In this document: in pieces, positions 9,471 through 19,078 of the stretch
How positions within the stretch are numbered: the stretch's first letter is position 1
How the letters are laid out: the number at the start of each line of letters is the position of its first letter
Origin: Nocardiopsis eucommiae
GTDB lineage: Bacteria > Actinomycetota > Actinomycetes > Streptosporangiales > Streptosporangiaceae
Length of the DNA stretch: 64,000 bases
Direction: 5' to 3'
Assembly: GCA_018388625.1 (NCBI GenBank)
Contig: CP074402.1
Location: 496,001-560,000, forward strand
The notes under the pieces: model-generated
What the model saw: only the letters and a program-made list of their open reading frames with translations
Told to the model about the DNA's origin: nothing
Database searches by the model: none
Made by a program: the position numbers and the translations under genes

Positions 9471-10736
9471 TCAGCCCCGGGCCGCGTCCTCGTTCCGCCG
9501 CACCGCCCAGGTGAAGTCCGCCGACTCGGGCAGCAGCCGGGTGAGGACCAGCGCGGCGGCGGCCAGGACCAGGGCGAACCCCGCCAGGACGGAAACGGCC
9601 GTGGCGATGCCCCACAGCTCCCACAGCCCGCCGAACGAACTGGTCGTGAGCGCGCTGCCGAGCAGGGTCACCACCGTCACCGCCGAGAACATCGTGTTCC
9701 GGTTGGCGTCGGTGAACATCAGCTGGCACCAGGCCCCGGAGAGCACCCCCGCGAGCCCGATGAGGAACTCGGCCGCCACCAGTCCCGCCACCAGCGGAAC
9801 CACTCCGTGGGCGGCCAGGACCAGCGGGAGACCGATCCCCATCGACAGGAGCGGGCCCCACACGTGCGGGCGGTCCTGGTGCACCCAACGGGCAGCGGCC
9901 GCCCCGGCGGCCAGGGAGAGGCTCATGACCAGGAGGACCAGCCCGTTCAGGCGCACGTCGTCGCCGTACTCGGCCAGCAGCATGGGCTGCCAGGACACCA
10001 CGAGCAGCATGGTCGCGACCATCAGGGACAGGGCCAGCACGATCGGCGGGAGGAAACGGCGGGAGGCCACCAGGACCACCGACTCCAGGACGATGGCGCC
10101 GATCCGGCGGTCCCGCCGTCCCAGCGTCGGCGGGAAGCACACGGGGGCCAGCACGCCCAGGAGGAGGACGAGGGCGCCGCCCACGGCGATCATCGTGCCC
10201 GCCGACAGCCACGTGCCCCCGACCATCACCGAGGCCGCTCCCAGCACGGAACCCAGGCGCGTGGACACCGAGCCGACCCGGACGATCCTCGTGATGCGCG
10301 CGTTCCTCTCGTGGGAGCCGGTCCGGTTGATCAGGATCGCTTCGAGGGTGCCGGACTTCAGGGACATGCCGATGTTGCCCAGGCACACGCCCACCACCGT
10401 GAACACGAGTCCGTCCGCCAGACCGAGGGCCACGAGCCCCGAACCCCACACCAGGAGGCCGAGTGTCAACAGGCGCCGATGCCCGTACCGGTCGCCCAAC
10501 GCGCCGCTGGGCGCCTCCATGACCAACCCGATGAGGTGGCCCCCGGCCAGGACGAGCCCCACGGCCCAGGGGTCGGCCCCGCGCGCGAGGATCACGGTGA
10601 CGAAGACCGCGCCGTAGGCGAAGTCGGCCGTGGTGCTGACCAGGGTGAAGACGCTGAGCCGGGCCAGGAGCGGGAACCGGCTCCTCTCCGGAACCGGTGC
10701 GACCCCGGGGGTCGGGTCGGAAGTGCTGGGGGACAT
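9471..10736 (-). CDS. MFS transporter
   Basis: A complete major facilitator transporter of about 421 residues with twelve hydrophobic segments. The loop signature GALGDRYGHRRLLTLG follows helices 1-2. I chose the ATG at 10736 (MSPSTSD), which has GGAAG upstream, rather than the GTG 75 bases further out. It lies head-to-head with the short-chain dehydrogenase gene, so the 168-base gap between them holds divergent promoters. The substrate cannot be inferred. Confidence 0.87.
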   Translation of the reverse strand: MSPSTSDPTPGVAPVPERSRFPLLARLSVFTLVSTTADFAYGAVFVTVILARGADPWAVGLVLAGGHLIGLVMEAPSGALGDRYGHRRLLTLGLLVWGSGLVALGLADGLVFTVVGVCLGNIGMSLKSGTLEAILINRTGSHERNARITRIVRVGSVSTRLGSVLGAASVMVGGTWLSAGTMIAVGGALVLLLGVLAPVCFPPTLGRRDRRIGAIVLESVVLVASRRFLPPIVLALSLMVATMLLVVSWQPMLLAEYGDDVRLNGLVLLVMSLSLAAGAAAARWVHQDRPHVWGPLLSMGIGLPLVLAAHGVVPLVAGLVAAEFLIGLAGVLSGAWCQLMFTDANRNTMFSAVTVVTLLGSALTTSSFGGLWELWGIATAVSVLAGFALVLAAAALVLTRLLPESADFTWAVRRNEDAARG

Positions 10737-10904
10737 GGGCGGCCCGCTTCCGTCGGGCCCGTGCACCGGGCCGGTGGGGGTTTCGCCGACGCTAACAGCG
10801 CCCACCCCCACCCCTCCAGGTGTTTTCCCCGTGGCCCCACCAGGCGGCGGGGACTACGGTCCCGCGATACGCTCGGCGCGACACCTGACCTTGGGAGGAA
10901 CCAC

Positions 10905-11660
10905 ATGACAGCGACCGCGGTCGTCACCGGAGCCAGCAGCGGGATCGGTGCCGCCACCGCGCGCGGCCTCGCCGCCGAGGGCTACGACGTGGTCCTCGTG
11001 GCCCGCCGCGCCGACCGGATCGCGGCCCTGGCCGAGGAGATCACCGGAGCCGGTCACTCGGCGCGCGCCCAGGTCCTCGACGTCACGGACCGCCCGGCGG
11101 TGGACGCCTTCGCGGAGGCCCTGGGCTCCTGCGACGTGCTGGTCAACAACGCGGGCGGGGCGATCGGCACCGAGACCGTCGCCACCGGCGACCCCGCCGA
11201 CTGGCGTCGTATGTACGAGGTCAACGTCCTGGGCGTGCTCAACATGACCCAGGCCCTGCTGCCCAAGCTCATCGCGAGCGGGGACGGCACCGTCCTGGTC
11301 GTCTCCTCGGTGGCCGGACACGGGGTCTACGAGGGCGGCGGCGGGTACGTGGCCGCCAAGCACGGCGCCCACACGCTGGCCGCCACGCTCCGCCTGGAAC
11401 TGTGCGGGGAGCCGGTCCGGGTCCTGGAGGTGGCCCCCGGCATGGTCAGGACGGAGGAGTTCTCCCTGAACCGGCTGCGCGGGGACTCCGAGCGGGCCGA
11501 GGCGGTCTACGCCGGGGTTCCCGACCCGCTGAGCGCCGAGGACGTGGCCGACACCATCGTGTGGGCGATCACCCGCCCGCCGCACGTCAACGTCGATCTG
11601 CTCGTGGTGCGTCCGCGTGCCCAGGCGGCCGCGCACAAGGTTCACCGCATCAGGGAGTAG
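10905..11660 (+). CDS. Short-chain dehydrogenase/reductase
   Basis: A classical SDR oxidoreductase of 251 residues using NAD(P)H. The Rossmann motif TGASSGIG is at residues 8-15, NNAGG marks the central strand, a serine precedes the active site (VVSSVAG), and YVAAKHG is the catalytic YxxxK. The basic residues after the first strand (ARRADR) suggest NADPH preference. The start has GGGAGGAAC seven bases upstream. The order resembles the YdfG-like serine/3-hydroxy acid dehydrogenases, but the substrate is not determinable. Confidence 0.92.
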   Translation: MTATAVVTGASSGIGAATARGLAAEGYDVVLVARRADRIAALAEEITGAGHSARAQVLDVTDRPAVDAFAEALGSCDVLVNNAGGAIGTETVATGDPADWRRMYEVNVLGVLNMTQALLPKLIASGDGTVLVVSSVAGHGVYEGGGGYVAAKHGAHTLAATLRLELCGEPVRVLEVAPGMVRTEEFSLNRLRGDSERAEAVYAGVPDPLSAEDVADTIVWAITRPPHVNVDLLVVRPRAQAAAHKVHRIRE

Positions 11661-11666
11661 GCGACG

Positions 11667-11697
11667 CCCGGGAGCGATCGGGGAGGGCCTTCCCGGG
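11667..11697 (+). terminator. Possible terminator after the SDR gene
   Basis: CCCGGGA at 11667-11673 pairs with TCCCGGG at 11691-11697 across a 17-base loop just after the dehydrogenase stop. The stem is short and lacks a T-run. Confidence 0.35.
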
Positions 11698-11803
11698 AGC
11701 CGGAACGCGTGATTGGGTGTGACCCGTATTACATGGCTGGCGGAGTGGAACCGCGCTGCGCCAGCCGTGGGGTCACCCGTCCCGCACGGCTAGGAGCCTG
11801 GAC

Positions 11804-13444
11804 TTGAGTCTGAACGCCGCCCTCCCCAGTTACGCCTCCGGTACCTCGACCACCCCGCTGCTCGGTGACACCATCGGCGGGAACCTGGCCCGGACCGTCG
11901 CCGCGCACCCCGACCGGGACGCTCTGGTGGACCGCGCCTCCGGCCTCCGACTCACCTACGCGGAGTTCGGCGCGGAGGTCCAGAGGGTGGCGCTGGGCCT
12001 GCTCGACCTCGGTGTGGTCCAGGGAGACCGGGTCGGCCTCTGGTCGCCCAACCGGTCCGAGTGGGTCCTCGTGCAGTACGCGACCGCCCGCATCGGCGCC
12101 GTCCTGGTGAACATCAACCCCGCCTACCGGACCCACGAGCTGGAGTACGTGCTCAACCAGGCGGGCGTCTCCGTGCTGGTCGCCGCCCCCTCCTTCAAGA
12201 CCTCCGACTACGCCGGGATGATCGAGCGGGTGCGCGGGAAGTGCCCCGACCTGCGCGAGGCGGTGCTCTTCGACGGTCCCGCGTGGGACGCCCTGCTCGC
12301 GGCCGGTGACGGCGGGGATCCCGGGAGACTGGCCGGGATCGAGGCCACGCTCTCCCCGGACGACCCGGTCAACATCCAGTACACCTCCGGCACGACGGGG
12401 TTCCCCAAGGGCGCGACCCTCTCCCACCACAACATCCTGAACAACGGCTTCTCGGTCGGTGAGCTGCTGGGATACACGGAGGCCGACCGCGTCTGCATCC
12501 CGGTGCCCTTCTACCACTGCTTCGGCATGGTGATGGGGAACCTCGCGGCGACCACCCACGGCGCCTGCATGGTCATCCCCGGCCCCGGGTTCGACCCCGC
12601 CACGGCGCTCGACGCCGTCCAGGCCGAACGCTGCACCTCGCTGTACGGCGTGCCCGCCATGTTCATCGCGGAGCTCGCCCTCCCCGACTTCGACTCCTAC
12701 GACCTCTCCACGCTCCGGACCGGGATCATGGCCGGGTCGCCGTGTCCGGTCGAGGTGATGCGCCAGGTCATCGACCGGATGGGGATGGCCGAGGTGTCGA
12801 TCTGCTACGGGATGACGGAGACCTCCCCGGTGAGCACCCAGACCCGCACCGACGACTCGGTGGAGCGCCGGGTGTCCACCGTGGGGAGGGTGGGCCCGCA
12901 CCTGGAGGTGAAGGTCGTCGATCCCGACTCCGGGGTCACGGTCCCGCGCGGCACCCCCGGCGAACTCTGCACCCGGGGCTACTCGGTGATGCTCGGCTAC
13001 TGGAACGAGCCCGACCGGACCGCCGAGGTGATCGACGCGGGCCGCTGGATGCACACCGGCGACCTCGCCGTCATGGACCACGACGGCTACGTGGGCATCA
13101 CCGGTCGGATCAAGGACATGGTGATCCGCGGCGGCGAGAACGTCTACCCGCGCGAGGTGGAGGAGGTGCTGTACACCCACCCTGACCTGCTGGACGCACA
13201 GGTCATCGGCGTTCCCGACCACCGGTACGGCGAGGAGCTCATGGTGTGGGTGCGCATGCGCGACGGAGCCGAGCCCCTCACCGCCGACGCCCTGCGCGCC
13301 TTCTGCGAGGGCCGGATCGCGCACTACAAGATCCCGCGTTACGTCCACGTCGTGGACGAGTTCCCCATGACGGTCACCGGCAAGGTCCGCAAGGTGGAGA
13401 TGCGCGAGGAGGCCGTGCGCCTGCTGGACGCCGGGCTGATCTGA
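11804..13444 (+). CDS. Long/medium-chain acyl-CoA synthetase (AMP-binding)
   Basis: A 546-residue member of the ANL adenylating superfamily that should activate a fatty acid with ATP and CoA. The P-loop is [16 protein letters not shown], then [40 protein letters not shown] and the C-terminal catalytic lysine in VTGKVRK. The layout matches FadD-type and acyl-CoA ligases that act on free fatty acids. Translation begins at TTG (11804), which is well supported by TAGGAG nine bases upstream and matches the family N terminus. It stands alone after the SDR gene and converges on ptsH. Confidence 0.93.
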   Translation: MSLNAALPSYASGTSTTPLLGDTIGGNLARTVAAHPDRDALVDRASGLRLTYAEFGAEVQRVALGLLDLGVVQGDRVGLWSPNRSEWVLVQYATARIGAVLVNINPAYRTHELEYVLNQAGVSVLVAAPSFKTSDYAGMIERVRGKCPDLREAVLFDGPAWDALLAAGDGGDPGRLAGIEATLSPDDPVNIQYTSGTTGFPKGATLSHHNILNNGFSVGELLGYTEADRVCIPVPFYHCFGMVMGNLAATTHGACMVIPGPGFDPATALDAVQAERCTSLYGVPAMFIAELALPDFDSYDLSTLRTGIMAGSPCPVEVMRQVIDRMGMAEVSICYGMTETSPVSTQTRTDDSVERRVSTVGRVGPHLEVKVVDPDSGVTVPRGTPGELCTRGYSVMLGYWNEPDRTAEVIDAGRWMHTGDLAVMDHDGYVGITGRIKDMVIRGGENVYPREVEEVLYTHPDLLDAQVIGVPDHRYGEELMVWVRMRDGAEPLTADALRAFCEGRIAHYKIPRYVHVVDEFPMTVTGKVRKVEMREEAVRLLDAGLI

Positions 13445-13472
13445 GGGGCGGGCGGGGACGGCCGCCCGCCCC
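13445..13472. terminator. Bidirectional terminator
   Basis: GGGGCGGGCGG at 13445-13455 pairs perfectly with CCGCCCGCCCC at 13462-13472 around a six-base loop. It lies between the convergent acyl-CoA synthetase and ptsH stops. Confidence 0.7.
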
Positions 13473-13480
13473 GGTACGGG

Positions 13481-13750
13481 CTACTTCGGGTCCAGTTCCT
13501 TGCCCAGCATCTCCACGAGCCCGTCCAGGGCCGCGTCCGACCCCTCGTCCTCACAGGTCAGCGTGACGGTCTCGCCGTGCGAGGCCCCCATCGCCATCAC
13601 CGCGAGGACGCTGCGGGCGTCCACCGGCTTGTGGTCCGCGCGGGAGACGGTCACGGGCAGGCCGGTCTCGTTGACCGCCTGGACGAAGAGGGTCGCGGGC
13701 CGGGCGTGCAGGCCGAGGAGGGAGCCGATGACAACGGTGCGCTCGGGCAT
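13481..13750 (-). CDS. ptsH: PTS phosphocarrier protein HPr
   Basis: The 89-residue HPr protein relays phosphate from Enzyme I to the EIIA domain. The active histidine is in GLHARPA (near residue 16). The region that carries the regulatory serine in low-GC Gram-positives reads ARSVLAVMAMGA. It lies 78 bases downstream of the FruK-type kinase on the same strand, so the two form an operon read away from the regulator gene. Together with EI at 19.1 kb, it means this locus carries its own general PTS proteins. Confidence 0.95.
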   Translation of the reverse strand: MPERTVVIGSLLGLHARPATLFVQAVNETGLPVTVSRADHKPVDARSVLAVMAMGASHGETVTLTCEDEGSDAALDGLVEMLGKELDPK

Positions 13751-13828
13751 GTCAGTCCTTGGAGGGTGTCGGGCGGGGCCGGGTGGTCCGGCCCCGTTCG
13801 CGGCGGGCTGTGGCTGTGGAACGGTCGG

Positions 13829-14768
13829 TCAGGACGGGTCGATCCGCCAGGACGGGTCGGGCTCGGTGGCCGGGCCGACCGCGTCGGTGGCGACGTCGTC
13901 GAGGTGGGGGACGGTCGTCCCGGGGAGTGCGACGGCCGCGGTCCCCAGGCCACGGCCTGACGGAGGCGCTCCTGGGGGAGTGCTCTCCGGCGAGGAACCC
14001 CGCGAGCGCGCTGTCGCCCGCGCCCACGGTACTGAGGGTGCGTACCCGGGGGCCGCGCGCCCAATGCGCGTCCCGCTCCGTGACGAGCAGGGCGCCGTGG
14101 CCGCCGAGGGTGACCAGGGCCGCCTCGTTGCCCCAGGCGAGGACCTCGCGGGCGGCCTCGGTGACGTCTCCGAGGGTGGGGAGCTCCCGGCCGACCAGCG
14201 CCGCGAGTTCCTCGTGGTTGGGCTTGAGCAGGGAGATCGACCCCGCCTTGGCGGCGGCCGTCAGGGGCGCTCCGGAGGTGTCCAGGGCCAGCGGTACGCC
14301 GTGGGCGGCGGCCAGGCTCGCGACCCGCACGTACAGGTCCTCGGGGACCCCGGCGGGCAGGCTGCCGCTGGCCACCACCCAGGAGGGGGAGCGGGTCAGC
14401 TCGTCCTCCAGGGCGCCGAGCAGGGCCTCGATCTCCTCGGGGGACATCGTGGGGCCGGCGGCGTTGAGCTTGGTGGTGGTGCCGTCGGTCTCGGTGACGG
14501 TGACGTTCGCGCGGGTCTCCCCGGAGATGGGGACGGTGACGCGGGGCAGGTCGTCGAGGAGGGTGACGAGTTCGGCCCCGCCGCCACCGCCGACGGGGAG
14601 GACCGCCCGGGTGGTGATCCCGTTGCCGAACAGGGCCCGGGAGACGTTCACTCCCTTGCCGCCCGCCTGGGAGCGGGTGGCGCGCACGCGGAGGACCTCG
14701 CCTCGGACGAGGCGGTCGACCTCAAGGGTGTGGTCGACGCTCGGGTTCGGGGTGAGGGTCAGGATCAT
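13829..14768 (-). CDS. fruK: PfkB-family hexose-phosphate kinase (1-phosphofructokinase type), frameshifted
   Basis: A ribokinase-family sugar-phosphate kinase. The start MILTLTPNPSVDHTL is the FruK/LacC/PfkB hallmark, followed by GGKGVNVSRAL, ASGSLPAGVP, LLKPNHEEL and the catalytic GAGDSALAGF. The frame steps twice near 13,960-13,990; restoring two bases gives 313 residues ending AWGTAAVALPGTTVPHLDD and so on. FruK makes fructose-1,6-bisphosphate from fructose-1-phosphate; the closely related LacC-type uses tagatose-6-phosphate. With a mannitol-type EII next door, the true substrate is open. It is transcribed divergently from the DeoR regulator from a near-consensus promoter. Confidence 0.88.
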
Positions 14769-14890
14769 GGGTGCTCTCTTCGAGGGGTGTGACGCGCCCG
14801 GTCCGGTGCCTCCGGGGTGGAGGGGTGCGCCCGAGGAGGTGGGGGTTCGGCTGGCTGTGGGGTGGCTCCATGGTGATGTGGTTCTGTCTT

Positions 14891-14920
14891 TGATTATGTG
14901 TGTTTGTCTGTGTGTGTCAA
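14891..14920 (-). promoter_or_regulatory. Promoter of the fruK-ptsH operon with operator-like spacer
   Basis: On the minus strand TTGACA (14920-14915) is separated by 18 bases from TAATCA (14896-14891), close to the vegetative consensus. The spacer is an unusual CA-rich stretch, CACACAGACAAACACACA. A similar sequence occurs ahead of the deoR gene, so this is a likely DeoR-family operator. The untranslated leader would be about 115 bases. The rest of the 361-base gap between fruK and the regulator shows no gene. Confidence 0.6.
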
Positions 14921-15104
14921 TGGTGTGACGCGGATCCGATGGGTCCTCTTCGGCGACCCGGGGTGGGTGGGGGTCCTGCTGCCTCCTGGTCACACCGCCC
15001 GAGGGTCGGATGATCCCTCTCCTGGCAACGCGGTGGGGTTGCTGGGATATTGGGGGAGATACCCCTTGTGTGTCCCATGCAACACCATTAAACTCACCGA
15101 AAAC

Positions 15105-15118
15105 CACACCGAAACACA
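15105..15118 (+). promoter_or_regulatory. Candidate DeoR-family operator ahead of its own gene
   Basis: CACACCGAAACACA lies 12 bases before the regulator start. It resembles the spacer element of the fruK promoter (CACACAGACAAACACA) at most positions. Two like elements on the two sides of a divergent intergenic region fit autorepression plus control of fruK. This is inference from similarity only. Confidence 0.4.
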
Positions 15119-15129
15119 GGTGATCCAAC

Positions 15130-15891
15130 ATGTACGCGGAAGAGCGCCAGAAGGTGATCCTCGAACGCGCCCGCCACGAAGGCCGGGTCGACGTCACGGG
15201 GCTCGCCTCGGAGTTCGACGTGACCTACGAGACCGTCCGCCGCGACCTCACCGCCCTGGAGCGGCACGGGGTCCTGCGCAGGGTCCACGGTGGCGCGATC
15301 CCCGTCGAGCGACTGGGCTTCGAGCCCGCTCTCACTGTGCGCGACTCCGTCATGACCCAGGAGAAGGAGCGGATCGCCAAGGCCGCGCTCGCCGAACTCC
15401 CCGACGAGGGCGCCATCCTCCTGGACGCCGGATCCACCACGGGGCGCCTGGCCGAACAGCTGCCCACGGACCGCGAGCTCACCGTCGTCACCAACTCCCT
15501 CTCGATAGCCCTCACCCTCACTCCCCGAACCAACATCAACCTCATGCTCCTCGGTGGGCGCCTGCGCACCAGGACTCAGGCCAGCGTCGAGGCCTGGGCC
15601 CTGCGGGCCCTCTCCGAGTGCTTCGTCGACGTGGCCTTCATGGCCACCAACGGAGTGTCCGTCGAACGTGGTCTGACCACCCCAGACCCGGCCGAGGCCG
15701 AGGTCAAGCGGGCCATGATCGCCTCCTCCCGGCGCTCCGTGCTCCTCGCCGACCACACCAAGGTCGGCAACGACCACTTCGCCCGCTTCGCCGCCGTCGA
15801 GGACCTCGACCTCGTCATCACCGACGACGGAATCGCGGACGGACTCTCGGACGAACTGGAGACGGCCGGTCCCTCCGTCCGCTCCGTCTGA
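15130..15891 (+). CDS. DeoR-family sugar-phosphate-responsive repressor
   Basis: A 253-residue DeoR regulator. The N-terminal winged helix is typical (MYAEERQKVILERA, then VTYETVRRDLTALERHG). The C-terminal sensor domain has DAGSTTGRLA, which binds a phosphorylated sugar in characterised relatives, and VALMATNG-like text (VAFMATNGV) and LLADHTKVG. It is divergent from fruK and heads the EIIC-EIIB-EIIA-dehydrogenase run. It most likely represses both sides until a sugar phosphate such as fructose-1-phosphate accumulates; the inducer is inferred from relatives (FruR type). Confidence 0.92.
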   Translation: MYAEERQKVILERARHEGRVDVTGLASEFDVTYETVRRDLTALERHGVLRRVHGGAIPVERLGFEPALTVRDSVMTQEKERIAKAALAELPDEGAILLDAGSTTGRLAEQLPTDRELTVVTNSLSIALTLTPRTNINLMLLGGRLRTRTQASVEAWALRALSECFVDVAFMATNGVSVERGLTTPDPAEAEVKRAMIASSRRSVLLADHTKVGNDHFARFAAVEDLDLVITDDGIADGLSDELETAGPSVRSV

Positions 15892-15974
15892 CGACCCCAC
15901 AGCCTGACCACCCCACAGCCATTCCCTTCCCGGCCGAGGCAGACCGCCCGCCGGACCTCCCAGGAGGTTCCCCC

Positions 15975-17093
15975 ATGTCAACCCAGCAAGGCAGACTCGT
16001 CGCCGTGCGCTCCCGAGTCCAGCGCTTCGGCGGATTCCTGGCGAGCATGGTGATGCCCAACATCGGCGCGTTCATCGCCTGGGGCCTCATCACGGCGCTG
16101 TTCATCCCCGACGGCTGGTGGCCCAACGAGCACATGGCCCAGCTCGTCGACCCGATGATCGGCTTCCTGCTGCCGCTGCTGATCGGGTACACCGGCGGTC
16201 ACCTCATCTACGACAAGCGCGGCGGCGTGGTCGGCGCCATCGCGACCATCGGTGTGATCGTCTCCGCCGACATCCCGATGTTCCTCGGCGCCATGCTGGC
16301 CGGTCCGCTCGCGGCCTACCTGATCAAGCAGATCGACAAGGTCCTCCAGCCCCGGACCCCCAGCGGCTTCGAGATGCTGGTCAACAACTTCAGCGCGGGC
16401 ATCCTCGGTGGCCTCATGGCCATCACGGGGCTCTACGCCATCGGGCCGGTGGTCACCGCCATCGCGTCCGGGCTGGGCAAGGGCGTGCAGTTCCTGATCG
16501 ACCTCTCGGTCCTGCCGCTGGTCTCGATCATCATCGAGCCCGCCAAGGTCCTGTTCCTCAACAACGCCATCAACCACGGTGTCCTCGGACCCCTCGGCGT
16601 GGTGCGGGTCGCGGACCAGGGCAAGGCCATCGAGTTCCTCATCGAGACCAGCCCCGGCCCCGGTCTGGGCATCCTCCTGGCCTGCATGCTCTTCGGCCCG
16701 AAGCTGAGCAGGGCGACCGCCCCCGGTGCGATCATCATCCACTTCTTCGGCGGCATCCACGAGATCTACTTCCCGTACATCCTCGCCCAGCCCAAGCTGA
16801 TCCTCGCGGCCATCGCGGGCGGCATGTCCGGCATCACCACGTTCCTCCTCTTCGACGTCGGCCTGCTCGCCACCCCGGCACCCGGCAGCATCTTCGCGCT
16901 CATGGCGGTCACCCCGCGCGGCGACCACATCGGCGTCCTGGCCGGTGTCCTGGTCGGCACGCTCGCCTCGTTCGCCGTCGCCTCGCTCCTCCTCGGCTTC
17001 GGCCGGGCCGAGCGCAAGGCGGAGCGCGAGGCCGCCGAGGCCGAGAAGGCCAAGGCCGACAAGGACAAGGCCAAGGCCGACCAGGGCGAGTAG
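15975..17093 (+). CDS. PTS mannitol-type EIIC permease
   Basis: The membrane domain of a mannitol-family PTS permease, 372 residues, without fused EIIB or EIIA. It shows VMPNIGAFIAWGLITALF in the first helix, IGYTGGHLIYDKRGG, LVNNFSAGI, and FFGGIHEIYFPYIL, the conserved GIHE substrate-binding motif. The tail is a charged, lysine- and alanine-rich helix (EAEKAKADKDKAKADQGE) that ends free in the cytoplasm. The ATG at 15975 has CAGGAGG upstream. EIIB and EIIA follow as separate genes. Confidence 0.93.
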   Translation: MSTQQGRLVAVRSRVQRFGGFLASMVMPNIGAFIAWGLITALFIPDGWWPNEHMAQLVDPMIGFLLPLLIGYTGGHLIYDKRGGVVGAIATIGVIVSADIPMFLGAMLAGPLAAYLIKQIDKVLQPRTPSGFEMLVNNFSAGILGGLMAITGLYAIGPVVTAIASGLGKGVQFLIDLSVLPLVSIIIEPAKVLFLNNAINHGVLGPLGVVRVADQGKAIEFLIETSPGPGLGILLACMLFGPKLSRATAPGAIIIHFFGGIHEIYFPYILAQPKLILAAIAGGMSGITTFLLFDVGLLATPAPGSIFALMAVTPRGDHIGVLAGVLVGTLASFAVASLLLGFGRAERKAEREAAEAEKAKADKDKAKADQGE

Positions 17094-17134
17094 CCCACCG
17101 AAACCCACTCACCACCGAACCGGGAGAACCGTTC

Positions 17135-17443
17135 ATGGCCACCATCGAAGGCTCGGACATCAAGAAGGTCGTCGTCGCCTGCGACGCCGGGATGGGCAGC
17201 AGCGTCCTGCTCACCTCGCAGCTCAAGAAGACCCTGTCCCCCCACGGCGTCAGCGTCGAGCACTCGCCGGTCGACCGCATCCCCGAGGACGCCGACCTCG
17301 TCCTGTGCCACACCGGCCTGGTCGACCGCGCCCGCCACCGCGTCACCGACACCGTGGTCGTGCCCTTCCAGATGTTCCTCGGCGACCCCGCCTTCGCCCG
17401 TGTGGAGGCGGCCATCCGGGATGGTGGCACCCTTGCCGACTGA
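17135..17443 (+). CDS. PTS mannitol-type EIIB
   Basis: A 102-residue EIIB protein, the last phosphate donor to the incoming polyol. The phosphocysteine is C16 in VVACDAGMGSSVLL, the standard CxxGxGSS loop. GGGAG precedes the ATG. It lies 41 bases after EIIC and overlaps the EIIA start by 23 bases, indicating an operon. In most mannitol systems this domain is fused to EIIC; here it is free. Confidence 0.92.
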   Translation: MATIEGSDIKKVVVACDAGMGSSVLLTSQLKKTLSPHGVSVEHSPVDRIPEDADLVLCHTGLVDRARHRVTDTVVVPFQMFLGDPAFARVEAAIRDGGTLAD

Positions 17444-17872
17444 CCTCACCCTCACCGCCGAGTCGGTGCGGCTGGGCGGGACCGCCAAGGACCGCGCGGA
17501 CGCCATCGACCAGTGCGGCGCCCTCCTCGTGGAGCTCGGCGCCGTCGAGCCCGGGTACGTGCCCGCCATGCACGAGCGCGAGGCCTCCATCCCCACGTTC
17601 GTGGGGGAGGGGTGGCCATCCCGCACGGCACCGACGCCTCGCGGACGATGGTCAGGAACACGGCCCTGGCCGTGATCCAGTTCCCGGAGGGGGTCGACTG
17701 GGGCGGGCCCACCGTGCACGTCGCCATCGGCATCGCCGCCTCCGGTGACGAGCACCTCAAGGTGCTGTCCTCGCTGGCCGGGGTCCTCACCGACCCCGAG
17801 CGCGCGGCGCGCCTGCGCTCCGCCACCAGCGTGGACGACGTCCTCGAACTCCTCGCACCCGCCGCGGGCTGA
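17421..17872 (+). CDS. PTS mannitol/fructose-type EIIA, frameshifted
   Basis: The EIIA phosphocarrier of the polyol PTS. The first part reads to IPTFVGEG, then the frame shifts near 17,608 in GTGGGGGAGGGGT. One added G restores GVAIPHGTDASRTMV, which carries the phosphohistidine (IPHGT). The restored length is 150 residues, normal for MtlF-type EIIA. The start overlaps EIIB. A loss of EIIA would inactivate the whole system, which otherwise looks intact, so the break is probably a sequencing error. Confidence 0.87.
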
Positions 17873-17947
17873 GCCCGCACCACAGCACGCTCCACCGGCC
17901 GGGGCGGAGGACCCGCCCCGGCCAAGCCCCACCAGAAAGGCCCGAAC

Positions 17948-18988
17948 ATGCTCGTCGCCCGCTTCTACGCCCCAGGTGACATCCGTCTGGAGCAGGCACC
18001 CGAGCCCACCCCCGGACCGGGGCAGCTCAAGATCGCCGTCGCCAACTGCTCCACCTGCGGCACCGACGTGAAGATCTCCAAGCACGGCCACCACCACATC
18101 CGCCCGCCCCGGGTCATCGGCCACGAGATCGCGGGCCGGATCGTCGAGGTCGGCGAGGGCGTCGACGGCTGGGCCGAGGGCGACCGGGTCCAGGTCATCG
18201 CGGCCATCCCGTGCGGGAAGTGCGTGGAGTGCTCCGACGGCCGGTTCACGGTCTGCTCCAACCAGGAGTCCATGGGCTACCACTACGACGGCGGTTTCGC
18301 CGAGTACATGATCATCCCCGAGGCCGTCCTCGCGGTGGACGGCGTCAACCGGGTGCCCGACAACGTGGACCTCGCGGAGGCCTCCGTGGCCGAGCCGCTG
18401 GCCTGCGTGCTCAACGGCCAGGAGATCGCCGGGGTGGGCGAGGGCGACACGGTCGTGGTCATGGGCGCCGGTCCCATCGGCTGCCTGCACGTCCGGCTGG
18501 CCCGGGCCAAGGGCGCGGCCAAGGTGTACCTGGTGGACCTGAACCGGGGCCGCCTGGACATGTCCGCCGCCCTCGTGGAGCCGGACGCCTCGATCTGCGG
18601 CGAGGAGACCGACGCGGTCGCGGAGGTGCGCCGCCTCACCGGCGAGCGCGGCGCGGACGTGGTCATCACCGCCGCCGCCTCCGGGAAGGCGCAGGAGGAC
18701 GCGCTCCAGATGGTGGCGCGCAGCGGACGCATCAGCTTCTTCGGCGGGCTGCCCAAGGACGCGCCCGTCATCCAGCTGGACGCCAACGTCGTGCACTACA
18801 AGGAGATCTCGATCTTCGGCGCGAACGGCTCCAGCCCCGAGCACAACAAGCGCGCCCTCGAACTGATCTCCACGGGCGCCGTCCCCGTCTCGGACCTCAT
18901 CACCGAGCGGATGCCGCTGTCCGACGTCCACAAGGCGATCGAGACCGTGGCCTCGGGCACGGCCGTCAAGGTGACCATCGAGCCCTGA
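17948..18988 (+). CDS. Zinc-dependent polyol (sorbitol-type) dehydrogenase
   Basis: A medium-chain dehydrogenase of 346 residues. The catalytic zinc ligands appear as NCSTCGTD and GHEIAGR, and the structural zinc site as PCGKCVECSDGRFTVC. The nucleotide-binding fold is VVVMGAGPIG, and the acidic residue at the end of the next strand (VYLVDLN) suggests NAD. In this operon it should oxidise the phosphorylated polyol imported by the PTS. Classical mannitol-1-phosphate dehydrogenase (MtlD) is a different, zinc-free family, so the same step would be done by an unrelated fold. AGAAAGG precedes the ATG. Confidence 0.88.
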   Translation: MLVARFYAPGDIRLEQAPEPTPGPGQLKIAVANCSTCGTDVKISKHGHHHIRPPRVIGHEIAGRIVEVGEGVDGWAEGDRVQVIAAIPCGKCVECSDGRFTVCSNQESMGYHYDGGFAEYMIIPEAVLAVDGVNRVPDNVDLAEASVAEPLACVLNGQEIAGVGEGDTVVVMGAGPIGCLHVRLARAKGAAKVYLVDLNRGRLDMSAALVEPDASICGEETDAVAEVRRLTGERGADVVITAAASGKAQEDALQMVARSGRISFFGGLPKDAPVIQLDANVVHYKEISIFGANGSSPEHNKRALELISTGAVPVSDLITERMPLSDVHKAIETVASGTAVKVTIEP

Positions 18989-19078
18989 CGCTCGTCGCAC
19001 GGATCCCGGATCGACCCTGGCGTCGCACGCCGTTTCCGGGTTGGCTAGTCGAAAACAGACCCCCTCAGGAGAGCACAC

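Noticed and set aside
9216..11660. A long rightward frame of 814 residues upstream of the SDR
   Set aside because: Only the last 251 residues show a fold; the rest is antisense to the nitronate monooxygenase and MFS genes. The ATG at 10905 has a GGGAGGAA site.
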